This document shows, piece after piece, positions 1 to 10,300 of a stretch of DNA of 64,000 bases; position 1 is the stretch's first letter; each line of letters opens with the position of its first letter. The position numbers were made by a program, and so were the translations under genes. This stretch comes from Methylocystis iwaonis (GTDB lineage Bacteria; Pseudomonadota; Alphaproteobacteria; Rhizobiales; Beijerinckiaceae). The notes under the pieces are model-generated. The model saw nothing but the letters and a program-made list of their open reading frames with translations. It searched no databases and was not told the DNA's origin. Where the stretch lies: positions 62,001 through 126,000 of the forward strand of contig NZ_AP027143.1 in NCBI RefSeq assembly GCF_027925385.1. The letters run 5' to 3'.

Positions 1-453
1 GCTCAGCCCCATCCAGACGCCTGTGCGCGAACCTTCGAGTTCGGTTGCGGCGATTCCCGCGTGCTCGATCGCGCGCCAGCTCGTTTCGAGCATCAGACGA
101 TGTTGCGGGTCCATGCTGATCGCTTCACGCGGCGCGATCCCGAAGAACTGCGCGTCGAATTCATCCACTGCGTCCAACAAACCCGCCCGACGCGTGATGG
201 TTTTCCCGGCCGCGTCGGAGTCTGGCGAGTAAAAGGCGTCGGCGTCCCAGCGGTCCGGAGGGATCGTGGAGATCGCATCGCGTTCCTCGCGCAGCAAGGC
301 CCAGAAAGAGTCGGCGTCTTCGCCCCCAGGAAATCGCCCTTCATATCCGATGATCGCGATCGGATCGCCCGTGCCGGCTTCGAGTTCCGAAACCCGTCGC
401 CGAAGAGTCTCCAGCGCGACAACTGCTTTTTTTCTAAAGTCGAGATCGCTCAT
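1..453 (-). CDS. Type I polyketide synthase, N-terminal part (cut by window edge)
   Basis: The first 151 residues of a type I polyketide synthase reading leftward off the window. A charged leader (residues 1-30) is followed by a ketosynthase domain that opens with IAIIGYEGRFPGG (about 32-45). It continues with the DRWD element (67-70) and the MDPQHRLMLE motif (114-123) typical of modular PKS ketosynthases. The catalytic Cys and His residues and all later domains lie outside the window, so module content and product cannot be judged. The ATG at 453 has GAGGA about 8 bases upstream. It is the last visible gene of a leftward operon with a thioesterase, an acyl-AMP ligase-ACP, an SCP2 protein and a Rieske oxygenase. 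The domain assignment is firm; the completeness of the gene is unknown. Confidence 0.88.
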   Translation of the reverse strand, partial: MSDLDFRKKAVVALETLRRRVSELEAGTGDPIAIIGYEGRFPGGEDADSFWALLREERDAISTIPPDRWDADAFYSPDSDAAGKTITRRAGLLDAVDEFDAQFFGIAPREAISMDPQHRLMLETSWRAIEHAGIAATELEGSRTGVWMGLS

Positions 454-469
454 TTTTATCCTCGCGTCA

Positions 470-1276
470 TTAAGCAATTGCACTGGCCGCGCCTCGCGCG
501 GCCGTGAAAGACGAGCAGCTTTGCTCGAGGAGCTCGATCAGCAGTTGCTGGCCAGCGGGCGTCCGGAAATAAAAGTGGTCGCCCTCGACGAACCTCGATT
601 TGAACCCTATGCGGCTATGCCTCCCCCACGCGTTCATTTCAGCGCGCGATGCGACAGGATCGGATATTCCGCCTACTGCGGTGATAGGACAGGGCAATGG
701 ACGCCGTTCCCGCCATCGGTACTGTTCGTTGATCCGCAGATCCGCTTGCAAGGCGCGGCCGATCATCGCGACATAGTCGGGCTCCTCGAGCAACATGGCG
801 GGAATATTGCGATGTAATTCGGCGATCTTGAACACGATGTCGCGAGTGGGGAGATGCGACAGCCTGGGCGTTCGGGACACGAGGTGCGGGGCGATCCGGC
901 CGGACACGACGAGATGCGCCGCGTCAGCCGCGATGCAACCGTCGTCATACAAGCGATGCAGGACCTCGTAGGCAAGCAGGGCGCCGAAGCTATGCCCAAA
1001 GACGACGAGGCGACGGTTGGCCAGCTCTGCGACCGCCGCCGCCAGCGGCGAGACGAGAGCCTCTAAATGACGCGCGGGCTCCTCGCGGAGGCGAAACTCG
1101 CGGCCGGGCAGCGATGCGATGTACACATCCGCGCAGGCGCGCAATGGTTCGATCAAAGATCGATATCCGACCGCGCCGCCGCCGGCCGAAGGGAAACAGA
1201 TGAGCGCCACAGGCGCGTCTGCGGGGCCGGGCAACGGCCAGAGCCAGCCGGGAGCGCTAGAAATTGAACGATTCAT
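470..1276 (-). CDS. Type II thioesterase (alpha/beta hydrolase, GrsT/RifR-like)
   Basis: A 268-residue thioesterase of the external type II class, which removes stalled or mis-primed acyl groups from carrier proteins of PKS/NRPS lines. The nucleophile elbow GHSFGA places Ser at residue 96. An Asp in GISDP (206) and a His in GDHFYF (234) complete a plausible catalytic triad. FPSAGGG near residue 29 is the usual N-terminal signature of the family. No signal peptide is seen, so it should be cytoplasmic. It sits 16 bases before the PKS start, consistent with an editing role in the same operon. Length is normal for the family. Confidence 0.9.
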   Translation of the reverse strand: MNRSISSAPGWLWPLPGPADAPVALICFPSAGGGAVGYRSLIEPLRACADVYIASLPGREFRLREEPARHLEALVSPLAAAVAELANRRLVVFGHSFGALLAYEVLHRLYDDGCIAADAAHLVVSGRIAPHLVSRTPRLSHLPTRDIVFKIAELHRNIPAMLLEEPDYVAMIGRALQADLRINEQYRWRERRPLPCPITAVGGISDPVASRAEMNAWGRHSRIGFKSRFVEGDHFYFRTPAGQQLLIELLEQSCSSFTAARGAASAIA

Positions 1277-1419
1277 TGTCGAAAGCTCGCAATGTCAGTG
1301 AAAGTCAGCTCGAGGCGCCTGCGCGCCGCTGAGCAAGATCTGTTGAAAGCCCCGCTTCGATCGTGGACGCGTTCGCGCGCGGTTCGATCGTGAGCGGGGA
1401 GTTTTTTATAACGGCGTCG

Positions 1420-3576
1420 CTATCGTCGATCGATCTTCAGCGCCGCGTCTATGCTGTCTTCCAGCAGAGCGTCGAGGGCTGCTTCGTCTAGAAGGTCGAT
1501 CTCCTGTTTGATCGTCGACTCCTCCCAAGCCATCGGTGGCGGGACGATGCGCTTCTCGGAGCCGACGCCGAGCGCCTCTTCGCGGATAAGCCTCGCGAGC
1601 GCTTCGACCGTCGGGTATTCGATCATCAGCGTCACGGGGAACGAATGTTTGAACGCGGCTGACAAAGCGTTGCTCAACATGACGCCTTTGAGAGAATCGA
1701 TTCCGAGCTCCATGAGCGGCGTTTTCCAGGTGACGCCTTCCACGCCGCATTCGCGCTCCAGCCATTCCGCCAGCCGTCGCTCCAGCACGCCCGGCTGGGT
1801 GAGGGGCTCGCCGGTCAGGTCCATGACCGGGACCTGCAAGGTCGAGCGCCACTCGTGCACCACGGACAAGGCGCCATCCTCCAAGGCGGCGCGACATTGC
1901 GCGCGCTGAACTTTGCCGCTGGAGGTCATCGGCAAGCCGAAAGGCCGGAGCAGCACGACGCGATCGAGCGCCAATTGATGTTCGCGCGCCACGTTACGCC
2001 GGACTGCGTCGAAAACCTCGGCAGGATCCACGCTGCGCCAAGCGCCGCGGCTCAATTCCTGCACCGCAACGACATGCACGGCGTCGCCGTCCTCGACGCC
2101 AAATACCGCGCAGGCCCCCGCGCGAAGCGCGGGGTGGCTGGATTCCACCGTCAGCTCGATGTCCTGCGGGTAATGATTTACGCCCCGAATGATGATGACG
2201 TCCTTACGCCGGCCGGTTACGTAGAGTTCGCCTTCGTGTATGAAACCAAGGTCGCCCGTGCGCAGGAATGGACCCTCGCCTGCGGCGGTGCGGGCGCCGA
2301 AGACAGCGGCCGATTCCGCCGGCTTGCCCCAGTAGCCCTGGCCGATGCTGCCGCCGCGCAGCCAGATTTCGCCCACGGTCGACGCCTGGACATCGGTCAG
2401 CGTTTCCGGGTTCACAATCCGAATCTCTGTATCGAGCGCAGGCACGCCGGAGCTGACCAGGCGCTTTGCCTGCGCAGTCTTTTCGTCACACAGGATCACG
2501 CTGCCTTTGCGCAAGGCCGTCTCGTCGACCGTGCGCACGATCGGCGGAACAAGGTCGCGCTTGCCCGAAACAAGAAGAGTAGCCTCGGCAAGGCCGAAAG
2601 CCGGCGAGAGGCGTTCCGGCCGGAAGCCCGCGGGAGCGAATGTGGCGATGAAGTCGGCCACCGTGGATGCGCGCACGGGCTCGGCGCCGTTCCACGCCAG
2701 ATCCCACGACGAGAGGTCGAGTCCGTCGACGCCCTGCGTGCGCGCGGCGTCGACGCATGCTTGATAGCCAAAGTTGGGGCCGCCGCCCATGGTGCCGCGA
2801 AAACGCGTAAATGCGCGCATCCACCGCATTGGATTCTGAACGAAGCTCGCTGAGGCCATCAAATAAACCGAGCCTCCGGCCCAGGTGGGCTCGAGCGCCC
2901 CCGCCACGAGCCCCATATCGTGGAACAGCGGCAGCCAGCTAACGCCGACGGAGTCGGGCGACGATCCGAGCCCGTCTTGCAGCGCCCGCAGATTGCTTGC
3001 CAAATTGCCGTGACTTATCATCACGCCGGCAGGCGCGCGCGTGGAGCCGGACGTATATTGAAGAAACGCCAGGTCTCCCGCGCCGCGGGCGATCTCCCGG
3101 AATGCGTCGCTTCGATCCGGAAGTCTGTCCGTCGCCACCACCGACACGGAGGCGGAGTCGCCTGCCTCTACGAAACGACGCTCGATCATGTCGGCGTATT
3201 TGTCGATCGTGAGGACGAGCTTCGCGCCGCTGTCGACCGCGATGAGCTCGAGCCGCCTATCCTTGCCATGCGCGAGCGGCAGGGCCGCTGGCACGGCCAC
3301 AGCCCCGGCGTAGAGGCAACCATAAAATGCAGCGAGGAAGTCGAGGCAAGTCGGATAGGCCAGAATCACTCTGGCCCCCTCGGCGCCACGTTCCTGAAGA
3401 AAGGCGGCCATCGATCGCGCTCGGCGGTCGAGTTCCGCGTAGGTCCAGCAGTCGCGGACTTCGAGATCGTCGTCGAGGAAGGCCAGGGCCAACCGGCTGG
3501 GGTTGGCCGCAACATGGCGCCGCAGACGGTCCGTCACCAGATCTTTGTGATTTGTCGGGTTAATTGAGCTAATCAT
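1420..3576 (-). CDS. Fatty acyl-AMP ligase with C-terminal acyl carrier protein
   Basis: About 718 residues. The N-terminal two thirds is an adenylate-forming enzyme of the fatty acyl-AMP ligase class. It shows the DRLRRHVAANPSRLALAFLD opening, the P-loop YTSGSTRAPAGVMISHGNL and the WLPLFHDMGL motif. These enzymes activate a free fatty acid as acyl-AMP and pass it to a carrier protein rather than to CoA. The C-terminus is an ACP with GIDSLK, the Ser (about 628) being the phosphopantetheine site. The fused carrier suggests it loads a fatty-acid starter onto the neighbouring PKS. An upstream GTG at 3690 in the same frame would add 38 residues. I prefer the ATG at 3576 because family similarity begins there, although no strong ribosome site is visible before either. 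Confidence 0.9.
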   Translation of the reverse strand: MISSINPTNHKDLVTDRLRRHVAANPSRLALAFLDDDLEVRDCWTYAELDRRARSMAAFLQERGAEGARVILAYPTCLDFLAAFYGCLYAGAVAVPAALPLAHGKDRRLELIAVDSGAKLVLTIDKYADMIERRFVEAGDSASVSVVATDRLPDRSDAFREIARGAGDLAFLQYTSGSTRAPAGVMISHGNLASNLRALQDGLGSSPDSVGVSWLPLFHDMGLVAGALEPTWAGGSVYLMASASFVQNPMRWMRAFTRFRGTMGGGPNFGYQACVDAARTQGVDGLDLSSWDLAWNGAEPVRASTVADFIATFAPAGFRPERLSPAFGLAEATLLVSGKRDLVPPIVRTVDETALRKGSVILCDEKTAQAKRLVSSGVPALDTEIRIVNPETLTDVQASTVGEIWLRGGSIGQGYWGKPAESAAVFGARTAAGEGPFLRTGDLGFIHEGELYVTGRRKDVIIIRGVNHYPQDIELTVESSHPALRAGACAVFGVEDGDAVHVVAVQELSRGAWRSVDPAEVFDAVRRNVAREHQLALDRVVLLRPFGLPMTSSGKVQRAQCRAALEDGALSVVHEWRSTLQVPVMDLTGEPLTQPGVLERRLAEWLERECGVEGVTWKTPLMELGIDSLKGVMLSNALSAAFKHSFPVTLMIEYPTVEALARLIREEALGVGSEKRIVPPPMAWEESTIKQEIDLLDEAALDALLEDSIDAALKIDRR

Positions 3577-3714
3577 TTGCTGTATCCCAAAATGGCGCGA
3601 TCGATCGTTCGCCTCGCCGGCTGTCACGGCGAGAACGTGCTCTGTTGATTTTCGCTTTGCCGCGCTCGGGTCGTCGTTTCCGACGACCACGAAACGCTTG
3701 CCCGGCGTGGGACT

Positions 3715-4038
3715 TTAAGCCGGCGCCATCAGCTTCTTGAGTTTGAGCGCCAGCCCCATGTCGCCGTCGACTTTCAGCTTGCCGGAGAAAAACAGTTCCC
3801 GACTGTCGACCTCGCCATCGGCCAGCCGGATAAAATCGGCGGCGCCCATGCGGAAGGTACAGTCGGCCGCTCCGTCGCCTTCAAAAACGCCGGGCGCCTC
3901 CGTCAGATCGAGCACGAATGTGCAGACGGCGTCGTCATTGAGCACAAATTTGTACCGGACATTGGCCGCGCTCGCCCGCTCCTTGTTCGAAAAAACGATT
4001 GCATTGGCTCTTTCCAATATTTCTTTGACCGTAACCAT
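3715..4038 (-). CDS. SCP2 sterol-binding domain protein
   Basis: A 107-residue stand-alone SCP2-like domain. It has the expected alternation of short strands and helices and the C-terminal pattern FFSGKLKVDGDMGLALKL seen in lipid-binding SCP2 proteins. These small proteins have a hydrophobic tunnel for acyl chains or other lipids. It has no signal peptide. It lies 30 bases after the Rieske oxygenase and before the acyl-AMP ligase in the same leftward operon. By inference it may carry or present a fatty acyl intermediate to that oxygenase or ligase. The ATG at 4038 follows a GAGGCCTCTC element. Confidence 0.88.
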   Translation of the reverse strand: MVTVKEILERANAIVFSNKERASAANVRYKFVLNDDAVCTFVLDLTEAPGVFEGDGAADCTFRMGAADFIRLADGEVDSRELFFSGKLKVDGDMGLALKLKKLMAPA

Positions 4039-4068
4039 GAGAGGCCTCCTCGTATCTCGAATGTCCGC

Positions 4069-5220
4069 TTACGCCGGCTCGGGTTGAAATTCGTCGATCT
4101 GCGACAGGATGCTCTCGTCGGGTACGGAAAACACGGCGGGCGGCTCCCCTCTCTCGATGCGGGCAATCTCGCGCGCATAGAGCTTTCTCAGCAGGATGAT
4201 CGCCGCGTCGGAGCTGCCCAGGCGGTTCTTCGAACGGTCGGGGATGACGCCCTGCCCCTTGAGAACAATGCCATCTTCGATGAGCACGAGGTCGGGACGA
4301 GAGTCGACGTCTTCCCAGCGCATGCGCCCGGACAACACGGAATCGACGACATTTTCGACGGTGGGTAGCGTTTCGACGTATCGGAGGCCGGCGCGCACGC
4401 CCTCGGCGACGTTGCGTCCCTCCTCGGGGGACAGATGTGTTGCGATGAAGATGAAAAACATCTTGTGGCTGACGTCGTCGATCGGGACGTTCCACAGGAA
4501 GCTCTTGAATCCCCGCAACACCCCGGCGCCCGAATTGAAATACAGCATGTTGGGCATGAACAGCGCCAGCTTGCGCAGGTAGCCGCTCGGGAATGACGTA
4601 TATTGCATCAGACCATAATCGGTCGCGCGCGCTGCGGAGGCCGGGATTTCACCCGCGTTGCCCGCGTCCTGATAGATGCCCTCGGCATGGACCCAACGCT
4701 GGTGAACGTCGTCGACCGTATTCTCCAGGTCGTGAAAATAATTCCATTTGCGCTGTTCCACGACATGGAAATAGCCGTAGCGCTCCAACCCGGGCCAGCG
4801 CGGCAGCGGCGGCGCAGGATCGGGACCCAGATACGCCCAGATCAAACCAAAATATTCCTCGACCGGATAGCTGCGCAAACGCACTTTCGACGAGAAACAC
4901 TTCGGCTCGAAAGGCTGCTCGACGCACTGGCCGGAAGCGTCGAACTGCCAGCCGTGATAGCGGCAACGAATGCTGTCGCCCTCGACTTTGCCGACCGAGA
5001 GCACGAGCCCTCTATGCGGACAGCGCCCCTCGACGATGTGCGCGACATTATCTTCGCCGCGATAAAGCGTGAGCTCCTCACCCAGGATTTTCAGCGGCAC
5101 GGGATGCGCGACTTTGAGTTCTTCGGAAACAAATACGGGTTGCCAAAAGCGCCTCAGAAGCACGCCAGCAGAGCACCCGGGTCCAGTGTGCTCGAAATCA
5201 ACGTCTGTCAAACTACTCAT
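4069..5220 (-). CDS. Rieske non-heme iron oxygenase, alpha subunit type
   Basis: 383 residues. The N-terminal Rieske domain binds a [2Fe-2S] cluster through Cys67, His69, Cys86 and His89 (motifs CPHRG and CRYHGW). The catalytic domain carries ENTVDDVHQRWVH, whose His173 and His178 are the likely mononuclear iron ligands. Enzymes of this architecture hydroxylate or desaturate small organic substrates using electrons from a separate reductase, which is not encoded nearby. As first gene of the operon with SCP2, acyl-AMP ligase-ACP, thioesterase and PKS, it is probably a tailoring enzyme for the lipid or polyketide made there. The ATG at 5220 has GAGGA 7 bases upstream. The substrate is unknown. 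Confidence 0.9.
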   Translation of the reverse strand: MSSLTDVDFEHTGPGCSAGVLLRRFWQPVFVSEELKVAHPVPLKILGEELTLYRGEDNVAHIVEGRCPHRGLVLSVGKVEGDSIRCRYHGWQFDASGQCVEQPFEPKCFSSKVRLRSYPVEEYFGLIWAYLGPDPAPPLPRWPGLERYGYFHVVEQRKWNYFHDLENTVDDVHQRWVHAEGIYQDAGNAGEIPASAARATDYGLMQYTSFPSGYLRKLALFMPNMLYFNSGAGVLRGFKSFLWNVPIDDVSHKMFFIFIATHLSPEEGRNVAEGVRAGLRYVETLPTVENVVDSVLSGRMRWEDVDSRPDLVLIEDGIVLKGQGVIPDRSKNRLGSSDAAIILLRKLYAREIARIERGEPPAVFSVPDESILSQIDEFQPEPA

Positions 5221-5430
5221 TTCAGCATCCTCGAGTTGTGACGCAGTTGCGCGATCAACTAGCGGAGCCAGTTAGGCCTTCCCTCGGGCGTTAACCTGTG
5301 TGCTAATGCACATGAGACGCGCTGGCGGGACTCCGCCTCGAAGAACCATTCGGGTTCGACAGAGACTCTAGCTAATATGACTCGCAGAGCGTGGCGCTGG
5401 CGCTGAAGCACGACTCTGCGTCATTGCGTT

Positions 5431-7302
5431 TCAGGGTGTCTGCTCTAATATCGTCGCAGATGTTTCGCGCCTTTCCGAGACGGCGAAAACGGGAAGCTTT
5501 TCGCTTCTGCCTCTCACGGCGATATGCGCGAGCTTCTGCACATCATACCGATCCGAGACCCTCTCCGCGGTTTCCGGTCCGACGATGACGCCGACGCCGA
5601 ACTCTTTCGTCAGGCCCTCTAGTCGCGAGGCCAGATTCACTGTGTCGCCAAGCACAGAGTAGTCGTAGCGCCAGCGCGACCCGATGTTGCCCACCACGCA
5701 TACCCCCGTGCTGACCCCTACCCCGACGGCGAGGGGCACATGGGTCGGGTCTTCGGCCGCAAGCTGTGTATTGAGGCGTGCGACCGTCTCTCCCATCCGA
5801 ACGGCTGTGGCGACGGCGGCGTGGGGGTGGTCAGCGACAGGGACCGGGGCGTTCCAGAACGCCATCACGCAATCGCCCATGTATTTGTCGATGGTGCCGC
5901 GCGTCGCCAGCACTTCGGCGGAGAGCGCGTCCAGCAGTCGGTTGATGATCGTCATGAGCTTGATCGGATCATCTTTCAGACGCTCGGACAGGCCTGTGAA
6001 ACCGCGCACGTCGCAAAACAAAACGGTAATCTCGCGCCGCTCTCCGCCGAGCTGGAGCGCTTTCGGGTCTTTCATCAACTCTTCGACGAGCGCCGGCGCG
6101 ACATAGCGCGCGAAGGCGTTAGAGATCTGCGCGCGCAGACGCCGCTCGCGCGCATAATCGAAGCCTACGCGCGCCCCGTAAGCGCCCACGACGGCCAGGG
6201 CCGGAGCGACCGGGGCAAGCCATAAGCGCTCATAGCGGAGCAGCAGATAGCTTCCAATAATCACAGCGATAACCATCAGAGCTGGCTCGGCCGCCTGACG
6301 AAGGGCCGTCTGCCCCGTGCGAAAGCCTGCGCCGATCCACGCCGAGAAAAACACAGCGAGACTCAACACGCTCTGGCTCACCGGCGTCGTCCACAGGCGG
6401 TAACTCAGATTGTCGAGAATCGTCGCGTGCAGCTCGATGCCCGCGGTCATCGTGGCGTCATGGATCGTGAAGGGCGTCTGGAACGCGTCCGTCGCGCTGC
6501 TGTCCGTCGCGGGCGCCGCCTTGAGGCTGAGGCCAACGAGCACCGTGCGGTCTTTGAAAAACCCGGCGGGGAGGAAGCGTTTCGGATCGAGCGCCTGATA
6601 ATAGGAGACGGTCGGATAAGTTCTGGCGCCGCCGAAGAACTGTAGCAAAGCGCCGGGTGGGCTTTTCTTCGTCGTCCCGCCGCGCGCGCTCAGGACGGCT
6701 TCGACGAAGCTTTCCTCGATGGGCGGCGCCCGCCGCATCACGCCGTCCCCGTCGAGGTTCACAGAAGTGTCGCCGGATCTGGCGCCGCCAGCCAGCAGCA
6801 TCGGAAGAGGGTTCACGCGAGAGACCTGCGTGCCCTGATCCATGTGGATGACGTCTTGAACGGCGGCAAGCACATTGTCCGGGCCGAGCGCCTGCGCCAA
6901 CACCACATCGTCCTCCGGATCGGCCGGTTCCGCGAAAAGGACGTCTAGCGCCACGACGCGTGCGCCCGCCGCGCGTAGCTGTTTCACGAGGCGCGCATGG
7001 AGCGCGCGCGGCCAAGGCCAGCGCGCTCCGACCTCGGCGAAGGAGGGTTCGTCGATCGCGACAATGACTGCGCCTGGCGCCGGCGGCCTCGCCGGCCAGA
7101 GAGTCGAAAGCAGGTCGTACGCCCGCGCCTCGGCGAACTGCATGTCGGCGCGCGCATGCAGCGCCGAGAGGAGAACGGCGATTAAAATGGCCAGCAGCAA
7201 TCCACGGCGCGATGGATGCGCGCGGGCCCATGCGTTCATGACGCGTGAAAACATGTCGCCCATGCGGGCGCGGGCTCCCGACAGACGCGCTCCGCCGAGC
7301 AT
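5431..7302 (-). CDS. CHASE2-domain adenylate/guanylate cyclase
   Basis: About 623 residues. A short cytoplasmic start and one membrane helix lead into an extracytoplasmic CHASE2 sensor domain (AVIVAIDEPSF, WPWPR). Three further hydrophobic helices follow, then a class III nucleotide cyclase domain. The two metal-binding Asp residues lie in FCDVRGFT and KYMGDCVMAFWNAP, and the substrate-binding loop reads YSVLGDTVNLASRLE. The protein should make cAMP (or cGMP) in response to a periplasmic signal. The chosen ATG at 7302 shares its A with the stop codon of the preceding FecR-barrel gene (TGATG), suggesting translational coupling; an ATG at 7263 is an alternative. Genes for CHASE2 cyclases next to FecR-domain proteins recur in Proteobacteria. 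Confidence 0.88.
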   Translation of the reverse strand: MLGGARLSGARARMGDMFSRVMNAWARAHPSRRGLLLAILIAVLLSALHARADMQFAEARAYDLLSTLWPARPPAPGAVIVAIDEPSFAEVGARWPWPRALHARLVKQLRAAGARVVALDVLFAEPADPEDDVVLAQALGPDNVLAAVQDVIHMDQGTQVSRVNPLPMLLAGGARSGDTSVNLDGDGVMRRAPPIEESFVEAVLSARGGTTKKSPPGALLQFFGGARTYPTVSYYQALDPKRFLPAGFFKDRTVLVGLSLKAAPATDSSATDAFQTPFTIHDATMTAGIELHATILDNLSYRLWTTPVSQSVLSLAVFFSAWIGAGFRTGQTALRQAAEPALMVIAVIIGSYLLLRYERLWLAPVAPALAVVGAYGARVGFDYARERRLRAQISNAFARYVAPALVEELMKDPKALQLGGERREITVLFCDVRGFTGLSERLKDDPIKLMTIINRLLDALSAEVLATRGTIDKYMGDCVMAFWNAPVPVADHPHAAVATAVRMGETVARLNTQLAAEDPTHVPLAVGVGVSTGVCVVGNIGSRWRYDYSVLGDTVNLASRLEGLTKEFGVGVIVGPETAERVSDRYDVQKLAHIAVRGRSEKLPVFAVSERRETSATILEQTP

Positions 7303-10300
7303 CAGAAGCGGACCCTCACGCTTGCGGCGAGGGTGCGCCGTTCGCCGGCAACAGCCTCGCTCTGAGCGCGCGCCGCCCATTGATCATATCGCCTGTCGAA
7401 CAGGTTGAGCACCGAGAAGCCGAAGAGGAAACGGCGGTCCTGCGTTTCGAAGCTCGCGCTCAGATCGGTGGTCCACAACGGCTTGAGCTCGACTCCTCCC
7501 GGCGCGTCGAAGCGTCGGCCAATGTAGTTCTGGACGACGCTGAAACGAAGGCGGCTCGGGTGGACGAAGGTCAGACCAGCCCGCCCGAAGCGCTTGGGGA
7601 TGTAAGGAACGTCCACGGCGTCGCCGTTGGCGTCGGTTGTCCGCGACCGGGCGAGACCGACTGCGCCGAACACGCCGACGCCATGCGTGAGCCAGAGGTT
7701 GGCGCTCGCGCTCAGAGTATCGAGGCGCGCTTTGGCGAGGTCGAAGGTCTCGAGCGTGTCGGGAACCCCTACCCTAAGCCCAGAGGCGCGCTGGCGCTGG
7801 TATTCCACCGAAGTGAAAATCTGTGATGTCCATTCGGCGTCGTAACGGAGCGCCGCCGTCTCCTTGCGCCCGGCGAGCAGGAGCGGGATACTGTTCGGGA
7901 CGAGACCAAGCGTCGCGACCGGCGCCAGCGAGAAGCTGCTCGGCAGTTCTGTGTCGCGTCGCCAGGCCGCCCGCAACCACTGGCCGTCAATGGGCGCGAA
8001 GCCGACGCCAACGCGTGGATTGACCCTTGTTTCGACCGATGTGTTGCTCGTATCCAGTCGGACGGCTTCGAGGCCAGCCTCCGCCTGAAAATTGTCGATC
8101 GGCTGCCAGGTGGCGAACGAATAGATCCGGCCGGCGGTGAAATTGACGCTGGCCGCATTGTTCACCAATTGGGTCGCCTGAGTGTCGAAGGCAGGAATGG
8201 TCAGCCTCAGGAAATCGTTCTCGGCGGCGCGCGAGCGGCCAGTCTGCACTTCAACGCCGCTACGCAACGTAAGGTCGCCCACGCCGAACAAGTGGCTCGC
8301 GGCGGCTGTCAGCGTATCGGTTTCGACCCTGCGTCTCACTTGCGTCTCGAGAGTCATCGGAAATAGGTTGAAAAACGGGTCGAGCAGGGCGGAGATAGCA
8401 AAGCGGCGGTCTCGAAGCTCGGAGCGCGTTCCGACGACCGCCATGTTCAGCACGTCTCGATAGCCGAAGGTGTGGCTGTAGCCCGCGCCAGCTTGGCCCG
8501 CGCGAATTTTGCGGCGATCTTCGTCCGCGAGAGTGATCGCCGGCGAGATCAGGTCCGGCTCGACGGCGCTCGCGGCGCTCCAGAACAGGAACCGGTCTGC
8601 GGCGTTCGGCGCCATGCCAACAAAGATACTTGCGTTCTGCGCTTTCTCGCCGCCGGGATAGCGGTCGGCGCGATCCATTGCGCGAGTCTGCGAGGCGCTG
8701 ATAGAGACGGCGGTCGGAACCGGGTCGTTGGCGAACGCTTGCGCCGACGCCTCGCTCCACCAGCCGCCTGATCCGCCCCGGTTGATCCACGACCCGCCGA
8801 TCTCGACGTCGAGAAACGGGCGTCTCAGCAAGTCGATGCGCCCAAGCCGGCTGGAAACCGCCAAGGGATCGAGCAGAAGTCCCTGGATAACGAAATTCCC
8901 GGCAACGTCGGCGTGCTCAGCGCCATTGAGCTCATCGAGGGTGGATAAAGTGAAGAAAGGCCGTGTTCGGCGGGCGGCCGAATAATCGAAGTAACTGACC
9001 GCCGTGAAAGGATCGGCGACGCGATCGGTGTAGAAGCGCGCCCACTCGTCGAGTCCCAGGAGCCGATAGGCGTCGCCCAGATAGCTTCCTCCCGTGCGGG
9101 TGGCGGCCAGGGCGGAGAAAAACCCGCCCCGGTTACGATAGCGGCGCACGGCCTCGCGGGCGTTGAGAATCGCCGCGTCCGCGTCACGCTGGTCGATGGC
9201 GATCGCGGTGCGCGCGATAGAGGTGACGGGATCGTTCTTGTCCAGGCGGTCGGCGTTGTCGAAGGCCTGGGCGGCGATCTGGAGGTCTCCAGACTGGTAT
9301 TGGACGATGGCGGTCATCAAGAGCGCTTGCGCCGAAGCGGGATTGGCCGCGCTTCCCGCCAGCACATATTCCAGCGCCTTGGTCATGTCGCCGGTCTGGA
9401 GGTAATAACGGCCTTTCGCCGTGTAGGCTGCGTCGAGGGACGGGTCGAGTTCGAGCGCCCTGTCGATCAATTGCCCCGCCTCCCGCACGCGGCTCTGATC
9501 CAGCAGCACGGTCGCGAGATTCGCGTAGGGGACCGGGTTATAGGGATCTTCTGCTATCCCCCGACGATAGGCGGCCTCGGCCTCGAGGTTCGCGTCGCGC
9601 GCATATTCCGCCAGCCCGAGCGCATTCCAGACGCTGCTCGAACCCGGCGCGAGACGGGCGGCTTCGGTCAGGTCGCGAACCGCGCCATCTAGGTCGTTAT
9701 CGATCAATCCTTTGAGCGAGCCTGAGGCGTACAGCGTCTCTGCGCTTGTCGGGTCGATCGCGCGCAGTTGCTCGACCATCGCGCGCAGCGCGCTGCGCCG
9801 ATCCATAAGCACGGCAATCTCGGATGACAAAAGAACCGTTCTGAGGTCGCGCGGATGCGTCTTCGTCGCCAGATCGAGGATCGTCTGAGCCTCGCCGATG
9901 GTTTTGCCGAACGCGGTGACATAGGCTGCGCAGAAGCTTTGATTGGCGTCGCCGGCCTTGGGCCAGGGCAACAGCTTCTTGGGATTCGCCAGCGTCGCCG
10001 CCGCGAAATATCCGCATTCGGCCTCCTCCCGCCGCGGCCCGCTCAGGGAGCGCGCCGCGCGTGCGAAAAGCGTCGCGGCTTCGGCGTAGCGCTTCTCCGA
10101 GCCGGCGACGATCGCCTCGACAAGATCGAGCCTTGCTCGCAGAGCGCCGACCGAGCCGCCGCCCTCTCGACCTTCCAAGCGCCGCCGCGCTTCGGCGATT
10201 GCGTGCTGAAGCGTCTCGCGTCGGTCGATATTGACGCCGGTTTCGGCTATGCGCAGCCAGTCCTCCGCCGTTCTCGAGGCGGCGGGAATGGCGGTTAGAC

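Noticed and set aside
1855..2853. 332-residue rightward frame
   Set aside because: Lies wholly antisense to the acyl-AMP ligase gene, which has clear motifs; low-complexity Arg/Ala composition.
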